Below are positions 39,599 through 52,978 of a DNA stretch of 64,000 nucleotides, one piece after another. Both the position numbers and the translations under genes were made by a program. This DNA is from Gallionellales bacterium GWA2_60_18 (GTDB lineage: Bacteria > Pseudomonadota > Gammaproteobacteria > Burkholderiales > Gallionellaceae), in NCBI GenBank assembly GCA_001801105.1, contig MGWS01000004.1, forward strand, positions 20,649 through 84,648, written 5' to 3'. Numbering within the stretch: the stretch's first letter is position 1; each line of letters begins with the position of its first letter. Below the pieces are notes generated by a model. It was not told the origin of the DNA. It was given only the letters and a program-made list of their open reading frames with translations, and made no database searches.

Positions 39599-39605
39599 GG
39601 CTAAC
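39599..39605 (+). other. Left core of a truncated attC
   Basis: GGCTAAC, identical to the left core of the complete attC, lies 9 bp after the second ORF. The rest of an attC is missing; glmM coding sequence begins 11 bp further on. The array probably ended or was cut here. Confidence 0.6.
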
Positions 39606-39616
39606 GCGAGCGCTAG

Positions 39617-40969
39617 CTAGGCCACCCCCCTCACCGCCCCCGCAATCCCCTCCGCACATTTTTTAACCAACTCCCCATCCTCCCCCTCCACCATCACCCG
39701 CAACAACGGCTCGGTGCCCGAAGGCCGCAACAAAACCCGCCCCTTGCCGTCCAGTTCAAGCTCGGCCTTGGTCACCTCGGACTTGACCTCCTGACGTTCC
39801 AATAATTCGGTCGCCTTGCCGGTGACTTTTACGTTGATGAGGATTTGCGGGTACATGTGCAGGTCGCCCGCAGCCTCGGCAAGGCTTTGCCCGTTGGCGC
39901 GCAGTGCATGCAGCACTTGCAGGGCGGAGACGATGCCGTCGCCGGTGCTGTGTTTGTCGAGGCAGATGATGTGGCCGGAATTCTCGCCGCCGAGTTGCCA
40001 GCCTTGCTGTTGCAGCAGTTCCATCACGTAGCGGTCGCCGACTTTGGCGCGCTGGAACGGGATGCCGAGTTTCTGCATCGCGTGCTCGAACGCGAGGTTG
40101 GTCATCAGTGTGCCAACCACGCCGCCGTGCAGTGTGCCTTGCGCCTGACGATGCCGGGCGATGATGTAGAGCAACTGGTCGCCGTCGTAGAGTTTGCCTG
40201 TGGCATCGGCCATGATGAGGCGGTCGCCGTCGCCGTCCAGCGCGATGCCGAGGTCGGCCTTATTTTCTTGCACGGCCTTTTGCAGGTTCTGCGGTTTGGT
40301 CGCGCCGTAGCCGTCGTTGATGTTCATGCCGTCCGGCTGCGCGCCGATGGCGATTACGTCCGCGCCGAGCTCGTGGAACACGTGGCGCGCGATGTGGTAG
40401 GTCGCGCCGTGCGCGCTGTCCACTACGATTTTCAGCCCGCGCAGGTCCATCTCGTTGGGGAAGGTGCTCTTGCAGAATTCGATATAGCGCCCGACCGCAT
40501 CATCGAGGCGCTTGGCCTTGCCGAGCGCGGCCGAAGCATTGGTCTGCATCGGGTTGTCGAGTTCGGCTTCGATGGCGTGCTCGACCGCATCGGGCAGCTT
40601 GGTGCCATTGCCGGAGAAGAACTTGATGCCGTTGTCCTCGAACGGGTTGTGCGAGGCCGAGATGACCACGCCCGCCGAGAGGCGCAAGGCGCGCGTCAGG
40701 TAGGCCACCGCCGGGGTCGGCACCGGACCGGCCAGATAAACGTCGATGCCCGCCGCGATGAACCCGGCTTCCAGCGCGGACTCCAGCATGTAGCCGGAGA
40801 TGCGCGTGTCCTTGCCGATCAGCACGCCGGAACGCTCACCCTGCGCATACGCCGCGCCCGCCAGCACCTTGCCCGCCGCGTAGCCCAGCTGCATCACGAA
40901 CTGCGGGGTGATGGGATGCACTCCCACCTTGCCGCGCACACCGTCGGTGCCGAAATATTTTCTGCTCAT
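39617..40969 (-). CDS. glmM: Phosphoglucosamine mutase
   Basis: GlmM (450 residues) turns glucosamine-6-phosphate into glucosamine-1-phosphate for peptidoglycan and [16 protein letters not shown] is the start; the phosphoserine loop is [17 protein letters not shown] (near 100); the metal loop is [11 protein letters not shown]; and [12 protein letters not shown] is the phosphate-binding end. It is the last gene of rlmE-ftsH-folP-glmM, as in E. coli, 1 bp after folP. Confidence 0.97.
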   Translation of the reverse strand: MSRKYFGTDGVRGKVGVHPITPQFVMQLGYAAGKVLAGAAYAQGERSGVLIGKDTRISGYMLESALEAGFIAAGIDVYLAGPVPTPAVAYLTRALRLSAGVVISASHNPFEDNGIKFFSGNGTKLPDAVEHAIEAELDNPMQTNASAALGKAKRLDDAVGRYIEFCKSTFPNEMDLRGLKIVVDSAHGATYHIARHVFHELGADVIAIGAQPDGMNINDGYGATKPQNLQKAVQENKADLGIALDGDGDRLIMADATGKLYDGDQLLYIIARHRQAQGTLHGGVVGTLMTNLAFEHAMQKLGIPFQRAKVGDRYVMELLQQQGWQLGGENSGHIICLDKHSTGDGIVSALQVLHALRANGQSLAEAAGDLHMYPQILINVKVTGKATELLERQEVKSEVTKAELELDGKGRVLLRPSGTEPLLRVMVEGEDGELVKKCAEGIAGAVRGVA

Positions 40970-40970
40970 C

Positions 40971-41792
40971 TTATCCCTCGTTTACCGCATTCCAAATCTT
41001 CAGCGCATCCACCGTCTCGCGCACATCATGCACGCGCACGATGGATGCTCCCCGCTGCACCGCAATCAACGCAGCAGCCACGCTCCCTGCAACACGGTCA
41101 CCCACGTCGCGCCCGGTGATTGTACCCAACATGGATTTGCGCGACAGACCGGTGAGGATCGGCACGCCCAATTCACTCAACTTATCCAACTCGCGTAGCA
41201 GGGCGAGATTATGCGCCAGGGTCTTGCCAAAGCCAAAGCCGGGATCGACCACGATGCGGTCGCGCGCGATGCCCGCCGCTTCGACTGCGGCGATGCGCAC
41301 GCGCAGAAAATCGCGCACTTCGGCGACGACATCGGCATATTGCGGTTGTTGCTGCATGGTTCGCGGCATGCCCTGCTTGTGCATCAGGCACACCGCCGCG
41401 TCGCTCCCGGCGACCGCTTGCAGCGCGCCGTCCGCCAGCAGGGCGTTGACGTCGTTGACCATGCTCGCGCCCGCCGCCAGCGCGGCGCGCATCACGGCAG
41501 GTTTGCAGGTGTCGATGGAGATGGGGACGCTGCTGCCGCGCAGGCCTTCGATGACGGGCAGCACGCGCTCCAGCTCTTGCTGCTCGCCGACCGGCTGTGC
41601 GCCGGGACGGGTGGATTCGCCGCCGATGTCGAGGATATCGGCACCATCTTCGATAAGTCGGCACGCGTGTGCGATGGCCGCGGCGGCTGAAGCATGCTGC
41701 CCGCCGTCCGAGAACGAATCGGGCGTGACATTGACGATGCCCATCACGAGAGGGCGGGAGAGGTCGAGCTGGAAGTTACCGCAATGAAGCAT
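40971..41792 (-). CDS. folP: Dihydropteroate synthase
   Basis: FolP (273 residues) joins p-aminobenzoate to the pterin in folate synthesis and is the sulfonamide target. [18 protein letters not shown] near the start and [11 protein letters not shown] are the two diagnostic loops; [16 protein letters not shown] is the pterin site. It lies between ftsH and glmM. The 90-bp gap before it holds a heptamer-built repeat. Confidence 0.97.
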   Translation of the reverse strand: MLHCGNFQLDLSRPLVMGIVNVTPDSFSDGGQHASAAAAIAHACRLIEDGADILDIGGESTRPGAQPVGEQQELERVLPVIEGLRGSSVPISIDTCKPAVMRAALAAGASMVNDVNALLADGALQAVAGSDAAVCLMHKQGMPRTMQQQPQYADVVAEVRDFLRVRIAAVEAAGIARDRIVVDPGFGFGKTLAHNLALLRELDKLSELGVPILTGLSRKSMLGTITGRDVGDRVAGSVAAALIAVQRGASIVRVHDVRETVDALKIWNAVNEG

Positions 41793-41796
41793 AAAC

Positions 41797-41877
41797 AGTC
41801 GTTAGTCGCTAGTCGTTAGTTGGCGTAGTGCTGCGCAGGTTTTCTTACTAACGACTAGCGACTAACGTCTAACGACT
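41797..41877. repeat. ACTAACG-heptamer palindromic repeat, copy R1
   Basis: The arms 41797-41820 and 41847-41870 are inverted copies (23 of 24). The right side is a tandem of seven-base units: ACTAACG, ACTAGCG, ACTAACG, TCTAACG. Same family as 44842-44929 and 48647-48712. It lies between ftsH and folP. Confidence 0.85.
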
Positions 41878-41882
41878 GCTTT

Positions 41883-43781
<1,899 letters not shown>

Positions 43782-43842
43782 GTTAACTCCTTTACCGGCG
43801 CATCACGGCTGCCGGACGGTCATTAGACTATGTATCACCGGA

Positions 43843-44463
43843 TTACTCAAGTTTCCCGCATCCCAACAGATACAACTCGCTGCTGCGGTCGCGCGATGCC
43901 TTGGGTTTGCGCGTCACCACTTTGGCGAAGCGGCTGCGCATCAGCTTGAGGAATTCCTCGAATCCCGCGCCCTGGAACACCTTGACGAGAAAACAGCCTT
44001 GGGGCGACAGGTGTTCGAGCGCGAATTCCAGCGCCAGTTCCGCCAGATGCATCGCGCGCGCCTGGTCGGCGGAAGCCACGCCGCTCATATTGGGGGCCAT
44101 GTCGGAAATTACAAGCCCGACCGGCTTGCCATGCAGCAGCTCCTCGAGCTGTTTCAGCACTGCCTCGTCGCGGAAATCGCCCTGGATAAAGTCCACACCG
44201 GACAGCGGATCGAGCGGCAACAGGTCGAGCGCGATCACCTTGCCGCCGCGTCCCGCCTTGTGCGCCGCCACCTGCGACCAGCCGCCCGGTGTCGCACCGA
44301 GATCCACCACCACCATGCCAGGCTTGAGCAACCTGTCCTTTTCGTCGATCTCCAGCAGCTTGTAGGCGGCACGGGAGCGATATCCCTCCTTCTGCGCCAA
44401 TTGCACGAAAGGGTCGTTGACATGCTCGCGCATCCACTGTTTGCTGGTCTTTGAAGGCTTCAT
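43843..44463 (-). CDS. rlmE: 23S rRNA (uridine-2'-O-)-methyltransferase RlmE
   Basis: RlmE (206 residues) methylates U2552 of 23S rRNA, a late 50S step. The SAM motif is [15 protein letters not shown], and the catalytic K-D-K-E tetrad can be seen as [29 protein letters not shown] and RSSELYLLG. It is upstream of ftsH in the conserved order, and divergent from yhbY across a 39-bp gap. Confidence 0.97.
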   Translation of the reverse strand: MKPSKTSKQWMREHVNDPFVQLAQKEGYRSRAAYKLLEIDEKDRLLKPGMVVVDLGATPGGWSQVAAHKAGRGGKVIALDLLPLDPLSGVDFIQGDFRDEAVLKQLEELLHGKPVGLVISDMAPNMSGVASADQARAMHLAELALEFALEHLSPQGCFLVKVFQGAGFEEFLKLMRSRFAKVVTRKPKASRDRSSELYLLGCGKLE

Positions 44464-44502
44464 CGCTTAAAATCCGCGCCTTATAAAATTTTGAAAGCCG
44501 TC

Positions 44503-44850
44503 ATGCTATCTCTTACCGTATCCGAACGCCTCGCCCTGAAAGGCCGCGCCCATGCCCTGAATCCGACGGTGATGATAGGCAATGCCGGGTTGACCGAGGC
44601 AGTATTGAAAGAGATCGCACAGACGCTCAAGGTTCACGAACTCATCAAGATCCGCGTCATGGCCGAACGCCCGCAGCGCGAAGAGATCATGACCGCCATC
44701 TGTACCCAGCTGGATGCGGCTCCGGTGCAGCACATCGGCAAAGTGCTGGTAATCTACCAACCGAACCCTGAAGCGCATCAGATCGAGATCAAGAAGATGC
44801 CGCGCCACAAGGGCAAACCGCTGAACAAGCGGCAGCTTGGAAGTCGTTAG
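44503..44850 (+). CDS. yhbY: CRM-domain RNA-binding protein YhbY
   Basis: This 115-residue protein associates with pre-50S particles. LTVSERLALKGRAHALNPTV and IGNAGLTEAVLKEIAQTLKVHELIKI form the CRM fold; GKVLVIYQP is the last strand. A C-terminal tail of about 20 basic residues ends GSR. The stop TAG and the last codons (AGT CGT TAG) are part of a palindromic repeat (44842-44929), so the original C terminus may have been replaced. Confidence 0.95.
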   Translation: MLSLTVSERLALKGRAHALNPTVMIGNAGLTEAVLKEIAQTLKVHELIKIRVMAERPQREEIMTAICTQLDAAPVQHIGKVLVIYQPNPEAHQIEIKKMPRHKGKPLNKRQLGSR

Positions 44851-44929
44851 CTGCTAGTCGTTAGTCGCTAGTTGATGTTGTCCGCTGCGCGGGTTTAACT
44901 ACAAACTAACGACTAACGTCTAGCGACTG
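44842..44929. repeat. ACTAACG-heptamer palindromic repeat, copy R2
   Basis: Left part AGTCGTTAGCTGCTAGTCG and onward; right part is the tandem ACTAACG, ACTAACG, TCTAGCG, ACT (44905-44928). It lies between convergent yhbY and greA, overlaps the yhbY stop, and may act as their terminator. Confidence 0.8.
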
Positions 44930-44931
44930 CC

Positions 44932-45408
44932 TTAAATATACTGCACATCCACCACTTCATATTCACGCACCCCGCCCGGCGCCTGCACTTCGGCGATGTC
45001 GCCGCTGAACTTGCCGATCAGCGCGCGCGCGACCGGCGAGCTGATGGAAATCTTGCGCTCGCGGATGTTCGCCTCGTCGTCCCCGACGATCTGGTAGGTC
45101 ACGACGTCGCCGTTGATGACATCCTCCAGCACCACGGTCGAGCCGAACACGCAGCGCCCATCCACGCTGAGGGTTCTGGGATCGATGATCTGCGCGCTGC
45201 CCAGCTTGGCCTCCAGTTCGACGATGCGCCCCTCGACGAAGCCCTGGCGTTCCTTCGCGGCGTCGTATTCGGCGTTCTCCGACAGGTCGCCCTGCGCGCG
45301 CGCCTCGGCAATGGCGGTGATGACCGAAGGCCTGTCCACCGTCTTCAGGCGGTGCAACTCCATGCGCAATAGTTCGGCGCCGTTCACTGTCAATGGGATT
45401 TTGCTCAT
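44932..45408 (-). CDS. greA: Transcription elongation factor GreA
   Basis: GreA (158 residues) rescues backtracked RNA polymerase by stimulating transcript cleavage. The N-terminal coiled coil (about 1-75) has the catalytic acidic tip in [14 protein letters not shown]. The FKBP-like C-terminal domain carries [11 protein letters not shown] and [11 protein letters not shown]. It is co-oriented with carB, 12 bp apart; greA next to carB is a common arrangement. Confidence 0.97.
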   Translation of the reverse strand: MSKIPLTVNGAELLRMELHRLKTVDRPSVITAIAEARAQGDLSENAEYDAAKERQGFVEGRIVELEAKLGSAQIIDPRTLSVDGRCVFGSTVVLEDVINGDVVTYQIVGDDEANIRERKISISSPVARALIGKFSGDIAEVQAPGGVREYEVVDVQYI

Positions 45409-45420
45409 GGTGATGCTTCC

Positions 45421-48639
<3,219 letters not shown>

Positions 48640-48646
48640 GTTTTTT

Positions 48647-48712
48647 AGTCGTTAGTTGGTATGGCCGCTACGCGGTTTTTTACTAACGACTAACGTCTAA
48701 CGACTAGCGACT
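48647..48712. repeat. ACTAACG-heptamer palindromic repeat, copy R3
   Basis: Left AGTCGTTAGTTGG; right tandem ACTAACG, ACTAACG, TCTAACG, ACTAGCG, ACT (48682-48712). It lies between carA and carB. The TAG stop of carA (48706-48704) is inside the right part. Confidence 0.8.
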
Positions 48713-49846
48713 TTTCATCAAATCAATAAATCTGTCGAACAACCCATCCACGTCATGCGGCCCCGGACTTGCCTCGGGGTGACCCTGGAAACAGAACGCG
48801 GGCTTGTCGGTCAGCTCGAAGCCCTGCAGCGTGCCGTCGAACAGCGAGACGTGGGTGACGCGCGCATTCGCCGGCAGCGTCGCCGTATCCACCGCAAAGC
48901 CGTGGTTCTGGCTGGTGATCATCACGCGCTTGGTCTGCGTGTCCTGCACCGGATGGTTGGCGCCGCGATGGCCGAACTTCATCTTTACCGTCTTGGCTCC
49001 AACGGCCAGGCCCATGATCTGGTGTCCGAGGCAGATGCCGTACAAGGGGATGCCGACCTCGATGAATCTCTTCGTCGCCTCGATCGCGTAATCGCATGGC
49101 TCGGGGTCGCCGGGGCCGTTGGACAGAAACACGCCGTCCGGCTGCATCTTCAGCACCTCGTCAGCGCCGGTCTTGGCGGGAACGACAGTGATGCGGCAGC
49201 CGCGTTCGGCCAGCATGCGCAGGATGTTGCACTTCACGCCGAAGTCGTAGGCCACTACATGATGCAGTGCTGAGGACTGAGGGCTGAGGACTGAGGTGTC
49301 GCCGTAACCGCTGCCGAGTTTCCATTCGGTCTGCGTCCAGTCGTAGGGTTTGTCGCAGCTCACCACCTGCGCCAGATCCATCCCTGCCAGACCGGCAAAA
49401 CCGCGCGCCGCCTTGAGCGCCGCTTCGACATCGTCGCCACTGGCGATGCAGCCGTTCTGCGCGCCCTTGCTGCGCAGGATGCGCGTCAGCTTGCGCGTGT
49501 CGATGCCGGCGATGGCGACGACGTTGTTGGCCTTGAGATATTCGGGCAGGGATTGCGTCGCGCGGAAGTTGCTCACCGTCTGCGACAGGTCGCGGATGAC
49601 GAGGCCGCTGGCGAACACCTGGCGCGACTCGACATCTTCCGGATTACAACCGACGTTGCCGATGTGCGGATAGGTCAGCGTGACGATCTGCCTGCAGTAG
49701 GACGGATCGGTAAGTATCTCCTGGTAGCCCGTCATCGAGGTATTGAACACCACCTCGCCGACGCTGCTGCCCTGCGCACCGATCGAAATGCCGCGAAACA
49801 CCGTTCCATCGGCTAAGACTAGGATGGCAGGACTTGTTTGCGACAC
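48704..49846 (-). CDS. carA: Carbamoyl-phosphate synthase small subunit
   Basis: CarA (380 residues) supplies ammonia from glutamine to CarB. The N-terminal domain ([19 protein letters not shown]) is followed by a class I glutaminase with nucleophile GICLGHQ (about 265) and His/Glu near the end ([11 protein letters not shown]). The GTG at 49846 is used because GGGGAG lies 6 bp upstream; ATG at 49870 has no ribosome site. Four heptamers (49269-49296) are inserted in frame and encode about SVLSPQSSA. The C-terminal KSR and stop come from a repeat. Confidence 0.95.
   Translation of the reverse strand: MSQTSPAILVLADGTVFRGISIGAQGSSVGEVVFNTSMTGYQEILTDPSYCRQIVTLTYPHIGNVGCNPEDVESRQVFASGLVIRDLSQTVSNFRATQSLPEYLKANNVVAIAGIDTRKLTRILRSKGAQNGCIASGDDVEAALKAARGFAGLAGMDLAQVVSCDKPYDWTQTEWKLGSGYGDTSVLSPQSSALHHVVAYDFGVKCNILRMLAERGCRITVVPAKTGADEVLKMQPDGVFLSNGPGDPEPCDYAIEATKRFIEVGIPLYGICLGHQIMGLAVGAKTVKMKFGHRGANHPVQDTQTKRVMITSQNHGFAVDTATLPANARVTHVSLFDGTLQGFELTDKPAFCFQGHPEASPGPHDVDGLFDRFIDLMKSR
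49269..49296. repeat. Four-unit heptamer tandem inside carA
   Basis: GCTGAGG, ACTGAGG, GCTGAGG, ACTGAGG follow each other perfectly (28 bp). In carA they fall in the linker before the [11 protein letters not shown] motif, a region where relatives vary. The seven-base period matches that of the ACTAACG repeat nearby. Confidence 0.8.
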
Positions 49847-49874
49847 CGGATGCTCCCCTGAACTGGACATAAAG

Positions 49875-49905
49875 AAGCGGGACGAACCGTGCGTTCATCC
49901 CGCTT
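49875..49905 (-). promoter_or_regulatory. Hairpin in the carA leader, possible attenuator
   Basis: AAGCGGGATGAAC pairs with GTTCGTCCCGCTT (one bulge) within the leader made by the promoter at 49920-49948. On the minus strand it is followed by CTTTAT. This could be a pyrimidine- or arginine-responsive attenuator, or the end of a short upstream transcript. Confidence 0.5.
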
Positions 49906-49919
49906 TTGAATTGGTGTGC

Positions 49920-49948
49920 ATTATAGCGGATTAGAGGGTGGGCATCAA
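49920..49948 (-). promoter_or_regulatory. Sigma-70 promoter of carAB
   Basis: On the minus strand TTGATG (49948-49943) and TATAAT (49925-49920) are 17 bp apart. The predicted start, about 49913, gives a leader of about 67 nt. The -35 overlaps the stop codon of the small membrane ORF upstream. Confidence 0.8.
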
Positions 49949-50058
49949 TTCTCGTCGCCGGGCGGCTGATCGGGTGGCTTCGCACCGGTACCGCGCAGCG
50001 CAAGGACGACGACCAGCACGATGACGATGAGCAACGCCAGTTCGATCAAGAAGAACAT
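49945..50058 (-). CDS. Small single-span membrane protein (37 residues)
   Basis: A 37-codon frame begins ATG at 50058 and reads MFFLIELALLIVIVLVVVLA, then LRGTGAKPPDQPPGDEN: one strong membrane helix and a short polar, proline-rich tail. A GGAG lies 11 bp upstream, somewhat far. It sits between the pbpG terminator and the carA promoter. Size and composition resemble annotated small membrane proteins, but I recognise no family; conservation would decide whether it is real. Confidence 0.45.
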   Translation of the reverse strand: MFFLIELALLIVIVLVVVLALRGTGAKPPDQPPGDEN

Positions 50059-50075
50059 CTTCAACGCCGCTCCAA

Positions 50076-50100
50076 ATAAAAAGAGGGGCTTGCGCCCCTC
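50076..50100 (-). terminator. Terminator after pbpG
   Basis: GAGGGGC and GCCCCTC form a 7-bp stem with a 4-nt loop 20 bp after pbpG. On the minus strand it is followed by TTTTTATTT. Confidence 0.85.
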
Positions 50101-50119
50101 CCGTCACCACTCTATCCGG

Positions 50120-51031
50120 TCAGCTGCGATGCGCCGCATGCCCGTGCGCCTCGGCGCTTTCCATCCATTTCTTGATGCGGTTGGCGTCACCGATACGGGT
50201 GCGTTTGCCCCATGAATCGAGCAATACGATGATCACCGGGCGCTCGTTGATCGTCGCCTCCATCACCAGGCAGCGCCCCGCCTCGCTGATGTAGCCGGTC
50301 TTGCTCACGCCGATGTCCCACGACGCGCTCCTGACCAGCGGGTTGGTGTTGACGAAACGCATCTCGCGTCCCCTCCGGCCCGGCACCGAATGCGAGGCCG
50401 AGGTGGTGTACTGGTGTATCAGCGCATATTCGCGCGCCGCCGCGACCATCCTGACCAGGTCATGCGCGGTGGAGACATTGTCGCTGCTCAGCCCGGTCGG
50501 ATCGAGGAAGCGCGTATCCTGCATGCCGAGCTCGACCGCCTTGGCGTTCATCGCGGCGATCGCGGCATCGTATCCGCCCGGATAGGCGCGCGCCAGCGCA
50601 GCGGCGGCGCGGTTCTCGGAAGCCATCAGGGCCAGTTTGAGCAGCTCGCCGCGAGTGAGCGTCATACCCACGCGCAGGCGCGACTTGGTACCCTTGAGCC
50701 TGTCGATATCGGCGGACTCGATGCGGATCTCCTCATCCATCGGCAACTGCGCATCCAGCACCACCATCGCCGTCATCAGCTTGGTGATCGATGCGATGGG
50801 CGCGAGCGTATCGGGATTCTTGGCATACAGCGGGAGTTGCGTCTGCTGGTCGTATATCAATGCGATGGCGGAACGCAGCTTGGGAGTGGCAACGGCGCCG
50901 GAACGCGCAGCTTCCTGCTGGAAACTCGCCTTGATCCGGCCCTGCGAATTGGATTTTCCCGCATCGCGCTCGCCGGCATGTGCGGCCAGCGCAGGCACGA
51001 GCAACAGGCATAACAGCAAACTTCTGGTCAC
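50120..51031 (-). CDS. pbpG: D-alanyl-D-alanine endopeptidase (PbpG, PBP7-like)
   Basis: This 303-residue penicillin-binding protein cleaves peptidoglycan cross-links in the periplasm. A signal peptide (about 1-20, TRSLLLCLLLVPALAAHAG) is followed by the S11 serine peptidase domain with SITK (SxxK, about 80), SEN (SxN, about 135) and KTG (about 245). The GTG start at 51031 has GGAGG upstream and places the signal peptide at the N terminus. It stands alone, ended by a terminator. Confidence 0.93.
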   Translation of the reverse strand: MTRSLLLCLLLVPALAAHAGERDAGKSNSQGRIKASFQQEAARSGAVATPKLRSAIALIYDQQTQLPLYAKNPDTLAPIASITKLMTAMVVLDAQLPMDEEIRIESADIDRLKGTKSRLRVGMTLTRGELLKLALMASENRAAAALARAYPGGYDAAIAAMNAKAVELGMQDTRFLDPTGLSSDNVSTAHDLVRMVAAAREYALIHQYTTSASHSVPGRRGREMRFVNTNPLVRSASWDIGVSKTGYISEAGRCLVMEATINERPVIIVLLDSWGKRTRIGDANRIKKWMESAEAHGHAAHRS

Positions 51032-51087
51032 GTTCCCCCCTCCCGTACAACTTATTGCCGCGAAGCATACATCATTATTCATATAAA

Positions 51088-52893
51088 TCAATAGGCAGGC
51101 TTGTTTTTCTCTTCCTGCTTCTGAAGATTCCACATTTGCGCATAAACACCCGCCTGAGCCAGCAATTCGCGGTGGGTGCCGCGCTCGACGATGCGCCCCT
51201 TGTCCATCACCAGTATCTGGTCGGCATCCACCACGGTGGACAGCCGGTGCGCGATGACCAGCGTGGTGCGGTTCTGCGCGATGGCGCGCAGCTCCGCCTG
51301 GATCGCTTTCTCGGATTTCGAGTCGAGCGCGGAGGTCGCCTCGTCGAAGATCAGCATCGCCGGATGTTTCAGGATGGCGCGCGCGATCGCCACGCGCTGC
51401 TTCTCGCCGCCGGAAAGTTTCAGGCCGCGCTCGCCCACGGTCGATTCGTAGCCCTGCGGCAGCGACTCGACGAAGTCATGGATGTGCGCAGCCTGTGCTG
51501 CGGCGACCACCTCCTCGCGCGTCGCGTCGGGGCGGCCATAGGCGATGTTGTAGTAGATCGTGTCGTTGAACAGCACGGTATCCTGCGGCACGATACCGAT
51601 CGCCGCGCGCAGGCTGAGTTGCGTGACAGCGCGGATATCCTGGCCGTTGATCAGGATGCTCCCCTGCTGCACATCGTAGAACCGGAACAGCAGGCGCGAC
51701 AGCGTGGACTTGCCCGCCCCGCTCGCGCCCACCACCGCCACGGTATGCCCTTCCGGGATGGCAAAACTCACCTCGGACAATATCTGGCGGTCGGGGTTAT
51801 ATGCGAAGCTGACCCCCTCGAATCGCACCTCCGCCCCGCCCACTCGCAGCGGCTGCGCATCCGGCGTATCGGCGACCTCGCGGTTCTCGTGCAACAGCCC
51901 GAACATCTTTTCCATGTCCGCCAGCGCGTGGCGTATCTCGCGGTACACGAAACCGAGGAAATGCAGCGGCATGTACAACTGGATCAGGAACACGTTGACC
52001 AGCACCAGGTCGCCCACCGTCATCGTGCCTTGCACCACACCGTCGGCCGCCAGCAGCATCAGGACGGTGACGCCGATGGCGACGATGACGTTCTGCCCCG
52101 CGTTCAGCAGCGCCAGCGAAGTGGTGTTGCGCACCGCCGCCACCTCCCAGTGCTGCATGTTGTGGTCGTAGCGCTGCGCCTCGTAGCGCTCGTTGCCGAA
52201 ATACTTGACCGTCTCGTAGTTCAGCAGGCTGTCGATGGCGCGGCTGTTCGCCTTGGAATCGAGGTCGTTCATCGAGCGCCGCACCACCATGCGCCACTCG
52301 GTGACAAACAGGGTGAAGGCGACATAGGTCAGCAGCGTGACGAAAGTGATGATCGCGAACCATGCGTCGTACTTGCTGAACAGGATCGCCGCCACCAGCA
52401 CGATCTCCAGCAGCGTCGGCAGGATGTTGAACAGCATGAAGTTGAGCAGGAAGCCGATGCCGCGCGTGCCGCGCTCGATGTCGCGCGACACCCCGCCGGT
52501 CTGCCGGTCGAGATGGAAGCGCAGGCTCAGGCTGTGCAGGTGCTCGAACACCTGCAACGCCACGCGCCGGATCGCGCGCTGCGTGACCTTGGCGAATATC
52601 GCATCGCGCAGTTCGCCGAACAGCGAGCTGAACATGCGCAACACCCCATAGCCCACGACCAGGAACACCGGCACGATCAGCACCGCATGCGACCTGTCGA
52701 GCGCATCGACGATCTCCTTGAGCACCAGCGGGACAGCCACGTTGGCCAGCTTGGCGAGCACCAGCAGGCTCAGCGCGATGATGACGCGCCACCTGAACTC
52801 CAGCAGGTAGGGCAGCAGCGAGCGGAGGGTTTGCCAATCGGCGCGGTTGGCGCTGTTTGGAGATTGGGAACGGGAATGGCGCATGTCAGGCAA
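51088..52893 (-). CDS. ABC transporter, Atm1/HMT1-type exporter (permease-ATPase fusion)
   Basis: The 601-residue half transporter has six membrane helices (about 40-310) and an ATPase domain (about 350-590). GASGAGKSTLSRLLFRFYD is Walker A, KLSGGEKQRVAIARA the signature and MLIFDEATSALDSKSE Walker B. TETVKYF-type NYETVKYFGNERYE and the overall pattern match the ABCB7/Atm1 group, which exports glutathione- or sulfur-bound species for Fe-S cluster and heavy-metal handling. Substrate is not provable from sequence. An in-frame ATG at 52884 is an alternative start. Confidence 0.9.
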   Translation of the reverse strand: MPDMRHSRSQSPNSANRADWQTLRSLLPYLLEFRWRVIIALSLLVLAKLANVAVPLVLKEIVDALDRSHAVLIVPVFLVVGYGVLRMFSSLFGELRDAIFAKVTQRAIRRVALQVFEHLHSLSLRFHLDRQTGGVSRDIERGTRGIGFLLNFMLFNILPTLLEIVLVAAILFSKYDAWFAIITFVTLLTYVAFTLFVTEWRMVVRRSMNDLDSKANSRAIDSLLNYETVKYFGNERYEAQRYDHNMQHWEVAAVRNTTSLALLNAGQNVIVAIGVTVLMLLAADGVVQGTMTVGDLVLVNVFLIQLYMPLHFLGFVYREIRHALADMEKMFGLLHENREVADTPDAQPLRVGGAEVRFEGVSFAYNPDRQILSEVSFAIPEGHTVAVVGASGAGKSTLSRLLFRFYDVQQGSILINGQDIRAVTQLSLRAAIGIVPQDTVLFNDTIYYNIAYGRPDATREEVVAAAQAAHIHDFVESLPQGYESTVGERGLKLSGGEKQRVAIARAILKHPAMLIFDEATSALDSKSEKAIQAELRAIAQNRTTLVIAHRLSTVVDADQILVMDKGRIVERGTHRELLAQAGVYAQMWNLQKQEEKNKPAY

Positions 52894-52939
52894 GCAAGAA
52901 TCGGATGGCGATTATAGCCTGCCGCATGTAGGAGACGCA

Positions 52940-52965
52940 GGGTGGGCACAAAAACGTGCCCACCC
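52940..52965. repeat. GGGTGGGCAC palindrome
   Basis: GGGTGGGCAC and GTGCCCACCC are perfect 10-bp arms around a 6-nt loop, between the ABC exporter and the GGDEF gene. Same sequence family as the palindromes at 37566-38012. There is no T-run on the minus strand, so it is not an obvious terminator. Confidence 0.75.
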
Positions 52966-52978
52966 TACACTGCTGTTT

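Noticed and set aside
48647..48712. ACTAACG heptamer tandems as CRISPR or plasmid iterons
   Set aside because: Units touch each other without spacers, are few, and have an inverted partner; there is no replication gene nearby.
52930..52975. Terminator at the GGGTGGGCAC hairpin
   Set aside because: There is no T-run in the minus direction, where both flanking genes are transcribed; it fits a dispersed repeat better.
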